Shown here: one piece after another, positions 1 through 14,652 of the stretch
How the letters are laid out: every line of letters starts with the position of its first letter
How positions within the stretch are numbered: position 1 is the first letter of the stretch
Assembly: GCF_025118155.1 (NCBI RefSeq)
Contig: NW_026251391.1
Coordinates: 313,501 to 377,500, forward strand
Length of the DNA stretch: 64,000 nucleotides
Direction of reading: 5' to 3'
Origin: Cokeromyces recurvatus
Taxonomy: Eukaryota; Mucoromycota; Mucoromycetes; Mucorales; Mucoraceae
Notes under the pieces: generated by a model
The model's database searches: none
Seen by the model: the letters and a program-made list of their open reading frames with translations, nothing else
Told to the model about the DNA's origin: nothing
Position numbers and translations under genes: made by a program

Positions 1-133
1 GAATTATATAATAGAGTGCTTGTATACATATGCGTGTGCCCATTTATTATAATAATATCAATACTTAAATATATTTGTTGTAAATACTTTATATGTGGTT
101 CATTTTAATATTGATATTATATCTTCCCTATCA

Positions 134-628
134 TTATAAACGCGCTTCTGATAATGGATCTGCTTTAATTTCGGTGATATCCATCGTTTCCTCTTTTTCA
201 GTATCTATTTCACCAATTGTACATCTATTTTGTTTTAATACGCAATATCGAATATAAGAAGTCTAAATGTATACTTACAAATTATCGCCTCGCACTACAA
301 ACAATCCAAGAGGAACAACTTCGGTTCCTTCACTCGAAAATACGCGTTCCTGACAATGTTCTAATATAAGATTTGATGTTTGATCTGTGCCTCTTAATTT
401 GCCCTAATTGAAACAAATTATCCATGACTTTTTATTATTTCCCTTCTTTAGTTTGTTATAAATTTTAAAATGTACCACTAAAACTCGTCCATCTAATGTA
501 ATAACTAGCACATCAACTATTAAAAAAAAGAAATGATTTCCATTTTTTTTTTAGTATTATATATTGTTTAATACAAGTTAAAAAAAAAAGGATACAATAC
601 GATTCATATAAGGTTGAAGCAAACTCAT
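134..628 (-). CDS. LSM8: U6 snRNA-associated Sm-like protein LSm8 (4 exons)
   Basis: Not a single open frame; assembled from four exons on the minus strand: 628-601, 516-about 475, 403-279 and 224-134, with GT-AG introns and matching phases. The 94-residue product starts MSLLQPYMN and carries the Sm1 motif (VLVITLDGRVLVGKLRGTDQ), then SNLILEHCQERVF, and the Sm2 motif with LGLFVVRGDN, ending soon after IGEID. Length and order match LSm8 (human about 96 residues), and VVRGDN-x-x-x-IGEID is typical of LSm8 rather than LSm1. LSm8 closes the nuclear LSm2-8 ring that binds the 3' oligo-U tail of U6 snRNA and supports splicing. It is divergently transcribed from MCM5. The exon structure is my reconstruction; the family call is firm. 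Confidence 0.93.
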
Positions 629-773
629 TCTGTTTTGATTTATTTACAAAAGAAAATAGTTATTATAATATGTAATAAATATTGCCAAAAAAAAAAAGAC
701 ACTGAACTAAAGTAAATTTTTAAATTAAAAATTTGAAGTCACTTTAGTTAATGATTAGAGCTGTTTTTTCTTT

Positions 774-812
<39 letters not shown>

Positions 813-1108
813 TAAAAGAGGATTCATAAAGAGTGATTTATATGTTCAATATCCTACAATATCCTACAATAAGCTACATTTTTTCTTTTTTTTAGTCGTT
901 CAGTAATATTCCATGTACATGTATTTTTACATGTATTCATTTTATTCTAATAGGTGTTGAACACATTAAATCTATAATACTTTATAAAAAGTATTATTTC
1001 TTACTATTGCATGCAAGGATGTTATTGAATAATTAAAACACCCATATAAAAAGCTTCAAGTTGGGGAATTGATGGACAATCCTTCCAGAAGTAAGATATC
1101 TTGAAGCA

Positions 1109-1117
1109 GCGCGAAAA
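1109..1117 (-). promoter_or_regulatory. E2F/SBF-like site upstream of MCM5
   Basis: Plus-strand gcgcgaaaa, i.e. TTTTCGCGC on the minus strand, fits the E2F consensus TTTSSCGC. It lies about 125 bp before the MCM5 start codon, where such sites are expected in S-phase genes. Function is inferred from sequence match and position only. Confidence 0.45.
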
Positions 1118-1175
1118 TTTATTAACAGTCATTAATTGTGACTATTTAACGCCAAAAATACGGAAAATAAAATAA

Positions 1176-1181
1176 ACGCGT
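1176..1181. promoter_or_regulatory. MCB (ACGCGT) element upstream of MCM5
   Basis: Perfect ACGCGT MluI cell-cycle box about 60 bp before the MCM5 ATG. In yeasts MBF binds this hexamer in promoters of replication genes. CpG-containing hexamers should be rare in DNA this AT-rich, so its position is suggestive. Confidence 0.5.
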
Positions 1182-1241
1182 TCTATTTTTTTTTATTTTT
1201 TTTTATTACAACTTCGACAAGAAACAGTTCAAAATATTGTA

Positions 1242-4089
<2,848 letters not shown>

Positions 4090-4271
4090 ACAACAACAAC
4101 AACAACAACTTATTACTACTATATTATTCTTTTTATTGATTTATTCTTCTTCTTTTTTTTTTTTCCTGTAATATAATTTTATGCAAGACAAACATATTCG
4201 CTTTATAAATAAATATATAGAGATACAGCTTTAGATGAATCTATCTCCCAAAACAGATAATCGCAAATAAC

Positions 4272-5746
4272 TCAAAATTCATTTATAATACTTTTATTTC
4301 TTAGAGCTAGAGTGTTGTTTGCCTTGTTAACAATAATACCTTTCTGACCTTAAACAAAAAAAAAGAACATTATTCAAAATCATCGTTTACTATTTTCATT
4401 ATTATAAATAGCAAAAAAGAGACGTTGGTAGACAAGGTAATAAGCACTAAATTTAGAAAAGACATTTAGTTAACCCAATTTAATCTTTTGGTATAAAAGT
4501 ACTGTATTGATCAATAAGAGTAATAATCATAAAGAGTTCATTGTAATAATATTAAATTTATAAATTATTCTTGGAATAATTAGGTTCTTTTAATACTTGC
4601 TGTAGTGCTTCGAACTAATTTAGTAAGTTGGCGAATAAAAGGAGAAGGTTTTTCTGTACATAATTTAAAACGAAATAAAATTAGTATCGTTACATTAAAA
4701 AAAAATAAAAGAAAAGAAAACCTGTTGTACCATGAATAGCTTCAGGAGTAGCAGTCTGTTGCTCTTCTCCTATTTCTTTCTTCTTTTGTGAAAAGTAGCT
4801 TGAAAGTAAAGTTGAGTTACGTTTAGGTTGATTCACAGTAGAGCTTCCTGAAGCTGAAGGATGCAACTGTTTTTGTTGAATGTTATCTTTAGGAGGTGGA
4901 ATAGGAGGAACTGAATCAATAATGGGAGGAATAAGATTATTTTCTAATAATAATAATAATAATAATTCATAAGTTTATTGTTGTCTTTTTTTTTTTCTCT
5001 CTCTCATTCAATACCACCTGCATTTGTATTTGGATCAGATAACTTGCTAAAACTCTTTCCTTAAGATTAGACTCACTAGCTAACATTTATCTTTTTCTAT
5101 TTGTTCTAATTACCTTAATTTTAACTATAAAATTTCCAAGTGTAGCGCCATTTGATCTTGTTTCATTATTGGCCACTTGATCTCTTACTGTTGGTATGAA
5201 TGATGCTATCTTTGTCGTAGATCTATTATTATCTGCAGCAGTTATGTTTACTGTACTAGAATGTATCTTTTCATTAAAAGTTTTTTGAATATCAACTATT
5301 GATCTTCTAGCCTTGTTATAGGCTGCACTTAAACGCTGAATAGATGTTACTTTAGTAGCTTCAGTTGTCTTCATATCGTTTTTAGTAGTAGCTTTAACAT
5401 CTATAGTATGATTATTGTTGAAGGGAACGTCATCAGGAATAGTGATAGTTTCTACTGCTATTAATGTGGTAGTATCTTTTACACTAAGTGAAGTCTCGTT
5501 AGGATCATTAGTAAGAATCTCAATAGTGGGAGCAATGATAGTCTCAGGATGCTGATCCATAGTATCAGCTGAAGAACTTTCTTCCTTTGGAATCACTTCA
5601 ACATTCATATTATCTTCAGTTGTCATATTATAAAATAATAAGGAACAAAGAAAAAGAAAAAGAAAAAAGAATACTAATAATGTTATATACATCTTTCATC
5701 CTTTTTTTTTTTTTTTTTTACCAATACCTTGTGACACATTTGCCAT
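4272..5746 (-). CDS. unrecognised low-complexity protein (hypothetical, spliced)
   Basis: No family recognised. The largest exon (about 5612-5110) encodes a Ser/Thr/Asn-rich acidic region followed by RLSAAYNKARRSIVDIQKTF, the most structured-looking part. Phase-consistent exons then read LSDPNTNA, a proline-rich stretch (PPIIDSVPPIPPPKD), SSYFSQKKKEIGEEQQ and SPFIRQLTKLVRSTTAS. Two ends are possible: a stop at 4582-4580, or splicing from a GTATTA donor just before it into a last exon ending at 4272 (...LALRNKSIINEF). The start is also uncertain: ATG at 5746 with a 19-nt first exon (MANVSQ) spliced across a pyrimidine-rich intron, or ATG at 5626 without that intron. About 280-300 residues. Likely disordered; function unknown. 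Confidence 0.5.
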
Positions 5747-6083
5747 TTAGAACTGCATAAAAAGATATTTACGTGCAGCTGTTATAAATTAAAAAAAGAA
5801 ATGACTTTATTTATAGTAATGACCAAATCATGTTTAAATATGAACTTTTTTGTACATGTTCTAAAGGAACCAAATAGTGAAATGGTCAGACTACTTCTTC
5901 TTTTTTTTGAACAGAATTAAATGAAAACACTTTTAATTAAAAGCTACCTCCTTCTCTCTCTTATACATTGTATGCATGCAAATTATATTATATATTTTCT
6001 ATTTCTAGAAGAAACTGGTAACAGTAAATAAGAATAAAAAAACACGTTTATTTTATTTCGTGTTAATAAGCAAAGTAAAAAAT
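5747..6083. other. intergenic, nothing recognised
   Basis: AT-rich spacer between the upstream side of the hypothetical gene and the 3' end of uL22. No ORF, RNA gene or repeat beyond short A/T runs is evident. Confidence 0.5.
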
Positions 6084-6888
6084 TTAAGCACGAGCAAGAC
6101 GAGCATTACGGGCTAATTGACGGGCATTAAGCTTAACAACCTTCTTATCAGTAGCACGAGAAACAGCTTCTTCCTTTTCAGTGAGGATGATTTCAATGTG
6201 ACAGGGAGAAGACATGAAAGGGTTGATTCTACCGTGAGCACGATAAGTACGACGACGGTGCTTAGGAGCTTGGTTGACAACAATGCTGGAAATGTAAAGT
6301 TCTTCAACATTCAAACCCTTAGCCTAAATTAAAAAAATAAGAAGTTTACTTTACTTTTACTACTACTACTGTTATTCTTCTCCTATATTATATATCTTAC
6401 CTCAGCATTGCTTTCAGCATTCTTCAACAAGTCATTAACAAACTTGACGGACTTGACGGGCCAACGACCTTGAGTAGTACCGAACTCCTTAACTTGAGCA
6501 GTACGACCAACACCACCGTTGAATCTACGGAAGGGGATGGCTTGCTTGTGTTCAGTGACGTTGTTAAGGTAAGCATAAGCCTTGCTCAACTTCATACCCT
6601 TAATAGCAGCAGCAACTTCATGAGTGTTTTTGAACTATTATTTAAACAAAAAAATAAAATAAAAATAAAATAATCAATTCCTCCATCTCATTTGATAATT
6701 CAACTATAAACTAGAAATACAAACATACGTGAACACGGAGGTAAGAACCTCTAGACTTGGAGGCTAAAAAAAGATGAAGCATACATGTCATTAATACAAA
6801 TTTTCTTTATACACATGTATATATATAAACATCGTTTCCAATATTTACCCTTGGCGGGGTTAGCTGGTGTAGCAGCGTATCTGACCAT
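6084..6888 (-). CDS. RPL17: 60S ribosomal protein L17 (uL22)
   Basis: Component of the large ribosomal subunit lining the peptide exit tunnel. Four exons; the first begins [13 protein letters not shown] at 6888, followed by a short exon [17 protein letters not shown], then [13 protein letters not shown]...[15 protein letters not shown], and the last exon [20 protein letters not shown]...[18 protein letters not shown]. The block [25 protein letters not shown] is the classic uL22 signature. About 185 residues, the normal eukaryotic length. Codon use is visibly richer in C- and G-ending codons than in neighbouring genes, as expected for a highly expressed gene. A CACGTG box lies upstream. Confidence 0.96.
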
Positions 6889-7391
6889 GTTGCTCAAGTC
6901 TATAATGTTTAAATTGGATTAATATATTGTGATCTAAAAGTTCAAAACTAAACACTCCAAAAAAAAAATCCGCCATTATCAACTCCTTTTTTTTTTAATC
7001 CATCCGTTTATTGTCTTATACACATAGTCCATCATTATCTATCTATTCTCTAGAAATCTATTACATATACATACTTGGAAATACGCAAAGAGAGAGGAAG
7101 ATTCAATAGGTTTACCTGCTGATGGCTTGTGGTCATACTATCAAACCAGGCGAAGACTTTGATTTTTTTTTTGGAAGTAAGTCCGGTCTGTCAATATATA
7201 AGCCGGAGAGTCACGTGAGCTTATCCGGAAAACGAACAATTTATTGTATTGAATTAAAAATGAGGAATTAATTTATTAAAAGTAAAATCAAATTTTATAA
7301 GGTATCAAGTAGTAAAGAATCGGAAGAAGGGAATAATATATAAATATATACATAGAAAAAAAAAAAGCCCTATTGTGTCTTTGTTTTTTTT
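6889..7391. other. intergenic region: uL22 promoter and 3' region of the phytochelatin-synthase-like gene
   Basis: No gene seen. Contains GC-richer promoter-like sequence about 7130-7240 (TCCGG repeats and a CACGTG palindrome) upstream of uL22, then an AT-rich stretch to the 3' end of the next gene. Confidence 0.5.
7212..7217. promoter_or_regulatory. CACGTG E-box (within TCACGTGA) upstream of uL22
   Basis: Perfect palindrome about 325 bp before the uL22 start codon. Cbf1-type bHLH factors bind CACGTG, and Cbf1 acts at ribosomal protein promoters in some fungi such as Candida. Binding here is inferred. A longer version, GTCACGTGAC, occurs next to the tRNA at 63578. Confidence 0.35.
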
Positions 7392-8481
7392 TTAGGATAA
7401 AGAGTTATGACAGTTTCGAGAACAATCTTTGCATTTTAACTTTGGTAAAGATATAGACAAATTTCCTTTAGGTTGCTGTGTCGCTTGTTCATAATTACTT
7501 AAAATAAAGTATCCTCTACTAAGACCAGATTCTTGTTCATGGAAATCCATCATAGCTCTATAAAGATCTTTTGCATTCACCCAAATACTTGGATATTTAC
7601 CACGAGCAACATCCATAATAAGCACCTGGTTTTCATCTTTATTATAACCACCAATAGGACTAAAATGGGCAAGGGGATCTAGTTGACCAAGAGCAAGTCT
7701 TGAATAATTAACAACCATCTGACTGATTGTATCAGATGTAACTAGTTTAAGATCAGATATGAATTGTTCATAACTAACACCACGCTTTGGTTGAACTTTA
7801 CAGTGTGTTTGTGCTATACAAGTAAACTCATCAAAAGGTATACCATGTTCTTTAATAGATTTCTCTGGTGAACAAGTTTTCATTTGCTCAGCTAAGTTAA
7901 GAAAAAATAAATTAGATTCATATCGCAAACTATTGATATAGTTGAGCAAAAATTTGTGTAACTTACAAGAAAACCAACGCCAATTTCCTTTCCAAATTCT
8001 CTTTGGGTCTATTTCCAAAGCATTTAAAACCATGGCCACTATTAAAAAATAATAATTAATATTCTATTTTAACTTGGGATCAAAAAAAAAAAAAAAAAAA
8101 GTGATAGGAAAAAAACTTACAAGAACTCACACCACCATGATATGGAGATGACTGGGTTGAAAAATTACCCATCAGCTTAAAAAAGCTTTCGGCATAACCT
8201 TGTACCATAGCATTTCGAAAAAGTCTTTTTCCTTCAACAGAAGTAAACTTAACCAAGTTAACTTCTTTATTAGTATTAGTATATGTAAAGACTCCGTTAT
8301 AAGGTAATCTTCCTTGTGTTATTGAATTATCCAATACAGTAGTAGTAGTGGCTTGACGAGAGGCTTGGGAACTAGGAAAAATTGTAATCCTATTACTATT
8401 TAACATATTATTCTTCTTTATAGCAATTTGACTAAAAGACGATTTGAGGCCGGTCTTAGATAAAAGCGTACGAGAAGCCAT
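7392..8481 (-). CDS. phytochelatin synthase family protein lacking the catalytic Cys
   Basis: Exons 8481-8121, 8038-7967 and 7891-7392 join in phase to give 310 residues. The peptidase-C83 (phytochelatin synthase) domain is clear: FTSVEGKRLFRNAM, FFKLMGNFSTQS, LNALEIDPKRIWKGNWRWF, HFSPIGGYN and LIMDVARGKYPSIWV. In plant enzymes the triad is Cys56 (in PAYCGLAS), His162 (in GHFSPIGGYN) and Asp180 (in LDVARFKYPP). Here His and Asp remain, but the Cys block reads PYHGGVSS, with Gly at the Cys position. Canonical enzymes make phytochelatins from glutathione by transpeptidation, so this copy may be inactive or altered. The first ~80 residues are Ser/Thr-rich and basic (MASRTLLSKTGLKSSFSQIA), resembling a mitochondrial presequence. 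The C-terminus has a small Cys cluster (CKDCSRNC). The second intron (7892-7966) is 75 nt and stop-free. Confidence 0.85.
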
Positions 8482-11400
8482 TTTTAATACACAAACGAAA
8501 GAGAAAAAAAAATAAGATGAAAAAGATAAGAAAAAAAAAGGAAATAAAAAAAAAGATTTTTTTTATCAGATCTTTATTATTTTTATTATTTTCATGGGAT
8601 ATGACTACGAAACAAATAAATTATTATCAGATTCCGCTCCATCTGATAATAAATTGCGTAACATAATATCCAATCAAATTCTACTCTATTTTATTTTATT
8701 TTTTGCATCGGTGTTCTCACCCAGTTAAAGTATACATTTTCCCGTTATAATCATTAATCACTTTTTTTTTAATAATAAACTTTTTTTTTTTCCATTATAT
8801 ATTTAAAAGTATGAAATACGTAATTTTTAAATTCATTATGGTTATTTCTTTTATTTTTTTTAAAAAAAACATAGATTATAATAATGGCTTATTTTTTTTC
8901 ATTGCATAATAGATATAGCATTTAATTATATATGATGTAAATTTTACTTTTCTGTATTTTTTGTGTGTTATAAATTAATTTAATAGGTTTCCCGTGTTTG
9001 TACAATGATGCACTTATCAGATCTTTATATATCTCGTAGTTATTTGAATTTGAAAAAAAAAAATAGTAAACCAAATGAAGACCTTCCTCATTTCATTCAT
9101 ATTTTTAAATCCTGCATAAACTGTAAACTTTTTCTACAAATAAAATAACTCACACTAACAAATAAGTTATTTTTTTTTTATATTTATTAAAGTATTGTAC
9201 CTTTTTTTTTTTTTTTTTTTTTTTTAAAGGCTGCTAACATAAATAAAATATGTAAAAAAAAAAGAGAGAGAGAAAGAAACTATTATTCATGGTACTAAGA
9301 AAAAAATATACAACACAGCATACATCAATCGTTTTTTTGTTTTTTAACGACAGTATAAATCTTCTTACTAATGTCATAATAGAAGAAAAAATCAAAATAG
9401 AGTGTTTATGTATCTGCAAAACACAAGCTTATTAAACAGTATTGACAAGACTACTACAGGTGGCTTACTAGTTTATTTGATGTATATCCAATAAAGTTCA
9501 CTAATTGAGGGGTCAAAGATTTATGCATCATATATAAATTATATCTATTTACATGTTGAAGATCATTTTTAATATACAGTAAATGTGAGTGATTTGTTTT
9601 TTTTTTTTAAAAAAAAACCATTAAAATATAAAAAAGTTATACTTGGAGCAAGCCAAAGAAAAAGAAGAAATAATAGTTGATGCTATTTCTTGGAAGAAAT
9701 TTAGTCAATAATCACTCACTCAATAATTAATTTGAAGCTAGTTGTAATAAGATGGATCATCACGGACATTGATGACAATATAATACAATGCAATAACCTA
9801 ATTTATACACATGTAATGTAGTTATTACTGTCTTGCTTCTATTATTATATCTCAAATGTCATGCAGAATTTGTTAAGATATCTTTTTTATTATAGCGCAA
9901 AAGTTAATGTCTTAGAGTATTTTAAGATCTTATATATAAATATATATATATTTATGTTAATATCGCTGTTGATTAGGACGGGGCAATATATAACTGTTTT
10001 TTACTAGAATAGTTATGGATTCTATGCAATACAATTATTGGTCCAAAAATCTTGTGTTAGTAGAGTATTATAGTAAAGAGCCATCTTTAGATTCGTCATT
10101 TAGCAGATAAATTTATCTTATGGAGAAGTCTGCCATTGACCTGAACTCTGCATCTTTTAGATATTAAGAAACAAGTCATTTTTTCGAGTTTTATAGAATC
10201 AAACCCAAGCTGATAATGTAAGCATTTTATTCTTTAAGAAAAGATCGAAATTACAGAAAAAAAAAAAGCGTATATTAAACTAACTTTACAAGCAGAAAGA
10301 TCTTTTGAAAATTCTAATCATGAATACTTCAAGAAATTGAGTCTTTTCTTAGAGGCACTAATAAGTCTTTAAACTATTATGTATAATGAACCATCAAACA
10401 CAGCTTTTTCAATACATAAAAAAGCGAAATAATTTTCGTAGACATACATACATACATACATATATATACATATACATATATAAAATAAAGCAGACAGTTA
10501 AACAAGTTTTGATAAAAAAAAAACTTAAAATATTGCTTTAAAACTGATGAAATATTCGTCCAGGGCAATTAATCTGTAAGTCATATAATATACTCTGAAC
10601 CAATCAAAGATGTAAGATTTGAAGGATAAAAAAAAAAAAAAAAAATTGTGCTTTCGGTAGATAAATCTAGGAAAAACATGCACTGTCCATAATAATATAT
10701 CAAAAGTCTAGAATTTAAAAGAATAATTAACCCTAGTCTATACCAAATACAATAAGAAATTAATTTTTCTGTATCATTAGAATATAGTTTACTAAGGTAT
10801 ATGCTTATCTAACTATCTTTTCGGATTCGTCTACCGTTTAAGTAAGAGAGACTTGATTGGATATTCTTACCTTACCATATTTTGTTTATTTTGGGCAAAA
10901 ATAGAAGATTTATCCGAAATAAGTTCCAATGTTCTTCTAATAAGAAGAACAAAAGAACAATCTAGAAGACAAAGCTCAATATTGTCTCTGCTCCCGAAAT
11001 CAATACATGTTTCGTTGAATTCTTCAAATACATATATGTATATACATATTGGTAAATGTAATATTTTGCTTGATTGATTTTCTTTGCACTCATCTAGAAT
11101 ACGTTAAAATTAGCTATATTCATAGCTTAGTTTCCTTAAGTAGTTCAAATATAATATAATTTTAAGAATAGGCGTATAATTATTATAGCTAATTATAAAT
11201 ATACTAATCCAGATATAGAGTAATACGTCTAGAATTAAATGTATTCGGTAAAATTAACTGATGTCCCTTTAATATTCTGAGGACCAAAATTTGGGTAAGT
11301 AAACCCAGTTTTGTATAACAATATTTAACCAATTATCATGAACACTAACGTAACACTAATTTTTTTTTTTCCTTTTGACCTGTTGTGATATGTTATATTT

Positions 11401-11828
11401 TCTACCTTAAAACTATTCCAACGATCCAAAAAAGAGATCTATTTTATAAACTTAAAAAAAATAAAAATAAAAAAAAATAATTAAAAAGAACCATACTGAT
11501 TTATGTATTTTATATCTAACTTTATATGTCAAATTTCTGTGCTTAATAATAATAATAATAATAGAAAAGAAAGAGAGAGGTTATATATATATAAAAAAAC
11601 TAGCTAATCAAAAGAATGTTTGAGTTGTACAAAAAAAGGATAATATTTGACTGTTAATAAAGAGGCTCACTCTTTCTCTCTTCCTTCCTTCCTTCCTTCC
11701 TTTCTTCCTTTCTTTTTTTTTTCTTTTTCGTTTTAATATTATACAGTTTTCTTTTTCGATTTTGTAAATAAATATTTGCGCGTACAATAATACATTTTAG
11801 CTATAAAAAACTATTTATACTTTATAGT
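8482..11828. other. 3.3 kb gene-poor region
   Basis: No convincing gene. It is very AT-rich, with poly-T near 9201-9225, poly-A near 10630-10645, tandem cata repeats about 10442-10460 and a (TTCC)n run about 11681-11705 in the presumed 5' leader of the velvet gene. Short coding-like strings occur (e.g. about 9640-9710 on plus, reading LEQAKEKEEIIVDAISWKKF) but have no start, no splice context and no family. Confidence 0.5.
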
Positions 11829-13052
11829 ATGGATAACAGCCATAATAAATATCCCTTAAATTTAACTCATCAGGAACAGCGAATATTCTCAGAAGAACAA
11901 GTGCAAAAAGATGAACCGCAACACTCTGATCAACAACAAAATAATAATATTTCAGACTTGCTTGATTTCTTTACAACCCTCGATTCAACAAATGCTGACC
12001 AAAGTTTTATTTTCCCTTCTGATAAAATTATTACAGATCCATTTTTTAAAAATAAAAATATAATCGATAGTCTATTACATACTGAACAAATAAAAGGCGA
12101 TTCTTCCTTTTTTGATGCTACCGCCATGGCTCAATTGATGATGAATACTCACAATCATACTGTACTCCAGCCACAAAATCCTGCTATTTTATTCGATGAT
12201 AATATGAACAGCATATTCTATATAAATGAAAATACAACGGACAAAAACATTGACGGTTATAATGATGCCAATATGACAGACATAATTAATGCTGACCAAT
12301 ATTTACTTCATGGACAAACATCTCATCTTAATTTTCATCAGGATACTAGTGACGACATACGTATTTCTTGTAATCCTTCACATAATAATCCTGAGCAACT
12401 ACAACAACAATCAAGAGGAGAACAAGATGTTTTTGATGAACTTATTTCTCTTGCAACAAGTAGTAATGAAAAAGATGAAACATTGCAAACTATAAATTCG
12501 ACATGGCAGCACTACAATCAATCATATCCTTCTTTTAAAAATAATTCGAATATCAGGTCTATGGAAACATTAGATAAGTCCATAAAAACTGAAAAAGGAA
12601 AGGAATCTGAGCTCACTAAAAAATATTATATGCCTCCAAAACCGTCTACTAATGTAAATATTAATGATCTATCCAAAAATGAAATAAAACTATTTACTAC
12701 TACTAGTAGTACTGTCATTAAGAACAATTATCTAATGGAAAATAATGATAGGTAAGAAGTCTTCTTCTATGGAAAAAAAAGAAAAGTACAAATACAAACA
12801 TGTACATATCTATATACGAGTATTTAAATTTTGAAAAAAAAAATACATATAGAATATATGAACTGGATATTGTTCAACAACCTTTAAGAGCTAGAATGTG
12901 TGGTAATGGTGCAAAAGATAGAAGACCTATAACACCTCCACCGATACTCAAATTGACAGTAAGAAAGGAATCCGGAGAAATTACTAGTCCAGAGTAAAAA
13001 TAAATAATGTAAATTTATAAATTTGAAGAGATTGATTCTTATTAACACCATG

Positions 13053-13088
<36 letters not shown>

Positions 13089-13839
13089 TTTTTTGTTATA
13101 TAAAAACTATAGAACAATTGATGTATCATTTCTCATTGTTATGTGTGATTTTTGTCAAAAAAGTGGACCGAATATAAATGAAACAAGTAACTCCAAAAAA
13201 CAATCATCAAATGGGTTTAGTCAAGTTGTTTATTTTCCATTATCTACTTTTGATTCAGGGAGCAAAGAAAATTATAACACCTTTAGATTGAGGAGCTTAG
13301 CTGGATCTTTAGTTTCTTCAGCTATTAAATTATACGATACAGATGGAGAACTTGGGATTTATTTCATCTTTCAAGATATAAGCTTAAGAACAGAAGGTAC
13401 ATTTCGATTGAAATTCTCTTTGATAGACATAGGATTGTAAGGGTTATTATTATAATAATTATTATTATTTAACATAACTCATACTTAATCAAATAGACCT
13501 TATATACGTACTGTTAACACATCTACTGTGTCACATGTACTGAAAGTGGTTGAATCAGAGCTTTTTACAGTTTATACGGCTAAAAAATTTCCTGGTGTTG
13601 TTCGTAAGTATTTAAGCAACTATCTTTCTTCCTCTTCCTTTTATTTCGATAAAGAGAAAACTTACTGATTTCATATCACAATAGAATCAACTTCGTTATC
13701 AAAATGTTTTGCTCGTCAAGGAGTTAAAATGCCTATTCATAAAGAAAATACTCATTCAATAAAAAAACGTTCTACATCATCCAATGGTAATGAAAATAAT
13801 GAAGCAGTTGTATTAGAAGAAGAAGTGCTGCGGGAATAA
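11829..13839 (+). CDS. velvet-domain transcriptional regulator
   Basis: Five exons (11829-12751, 12853-12993, 13113-13436, 13497-13603, 13685-13839), all phase-consistent, give 549 residues. The first ~307 residues are Asn/Gln/His-rich and look disordered. The velvet domain follows: YELDIVQQPLRARMCGNGAK, DRRPITPPPILKL, then SLAGSLVSSAIKLYD, GIYFIFQDISLRTEGTFRLK and FPGVVQSTSLSKCFARQGVK. These are the hallmark blocks of VelB/VosA/VeA-type factors, which dimerise, enter the nucleus and couple development, light response and metabolism in fungi. The C-terminal half resembles VosA/VelB more than VeA, but the subfamily is not certain. The tail after the domain is short and acidic. The long poly-T run at 13052-13085 lies inside intron 2. 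Confidence 0.9.
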
Positions 13840-14059
13840 TGCGCTTCATGTTATCAATACTGCAAGAATAATACACTTTATATCATCAATCGCTTTTTGA
13901 TAATTTAATAAATATTTTAATAAATCAAATACTTTTTTTTTATTTGACCTGAGTAACGTTTAACAATAGTTAAACAAAGAGAAGGATGTTATATTTTAAG
14001 ATATTGTTACCATAATGCCGGTTTTAGTTTAGAGTTTAATTAGCATTGTGAGACCATTA

Positions 14060-14108
<49 letters not shown>

Positions 14109-14240
14109 GTGAGTTTAGATATTGTTAGCTTTTTATCAGACGAATTTAAATTTAATTTATGTTAGGATATCAGCTTATCTATAAGTATTCTTATATCTCT
14201 AAAAGAAATAAGTTGTTTATAATATAACAATGGATTTTTT
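13840..14240. other. intergenic with 42-bp poly-T tract
   Basis: Holds the 3' flank of the velvet gene and an uninterrupted T tract at 14064-14105. No gene recognised. Confidence 0.5.
14064..14105. repeat. poly-T homopolymer (42 bp)
   Basis: Uninterrupted T run just downstream, in minus-strand terms, of the decayed Fanzor-like fragment. It may be an A-tail scar or simple expansion. Confidence 0.7.
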
Positions 14241-14242
14241 TT

Positions 14243-14652
14243 TGTTTTCTGACAAATGTTGGAAGCCTGCCAGGGCCTTTCCATGTCAAAATATATATAG
14301 CTGAGATATTTCTGGCTACATTCACAACATATCGCTACCACAGTGCGCTGATATACAAAACTTGTTTCACATTATGGCCACAAGCATGTGATACAAACGT
14401 CAAGGCTTCATGTTGGCAATTGTTACAGATTTTAGAGGTTTTGAACTCATCAATGGTAACTGTAATAAAAAATACCTCTCGTTTCCCATCTTTTCAAGGT
14501 CCTCCACGAAATTCTCCTCAGTTCACTTCTGTTCTTCTTTGATCTCTTCGGGGCTTTACCTACTATTCTATCTCCATAAAAATAAAGCAATCAAAGATTT
14601 TTTGCTCTTATCTTCTTGGTATGGGAGAGGCTTTAATTTGTTGAGCCTTTCA

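Larger units (their letters stand above)
629..1241. other. divergent intergenic region LSM8 / MCM5
   Basis: No gene seen. It holds a poly-T tract (about 779-811), a short tandem copy of 'aatatcctac' near 848-866, and the G1/S-type sites listed separately close to MCM5. Confidence 0.6.

Noticed and set aside
10853..11077. 74-codon plus-strand ORF
   Set aside because: No splice partners, no recognisable motif, and the expected length of chance frames in this composition.
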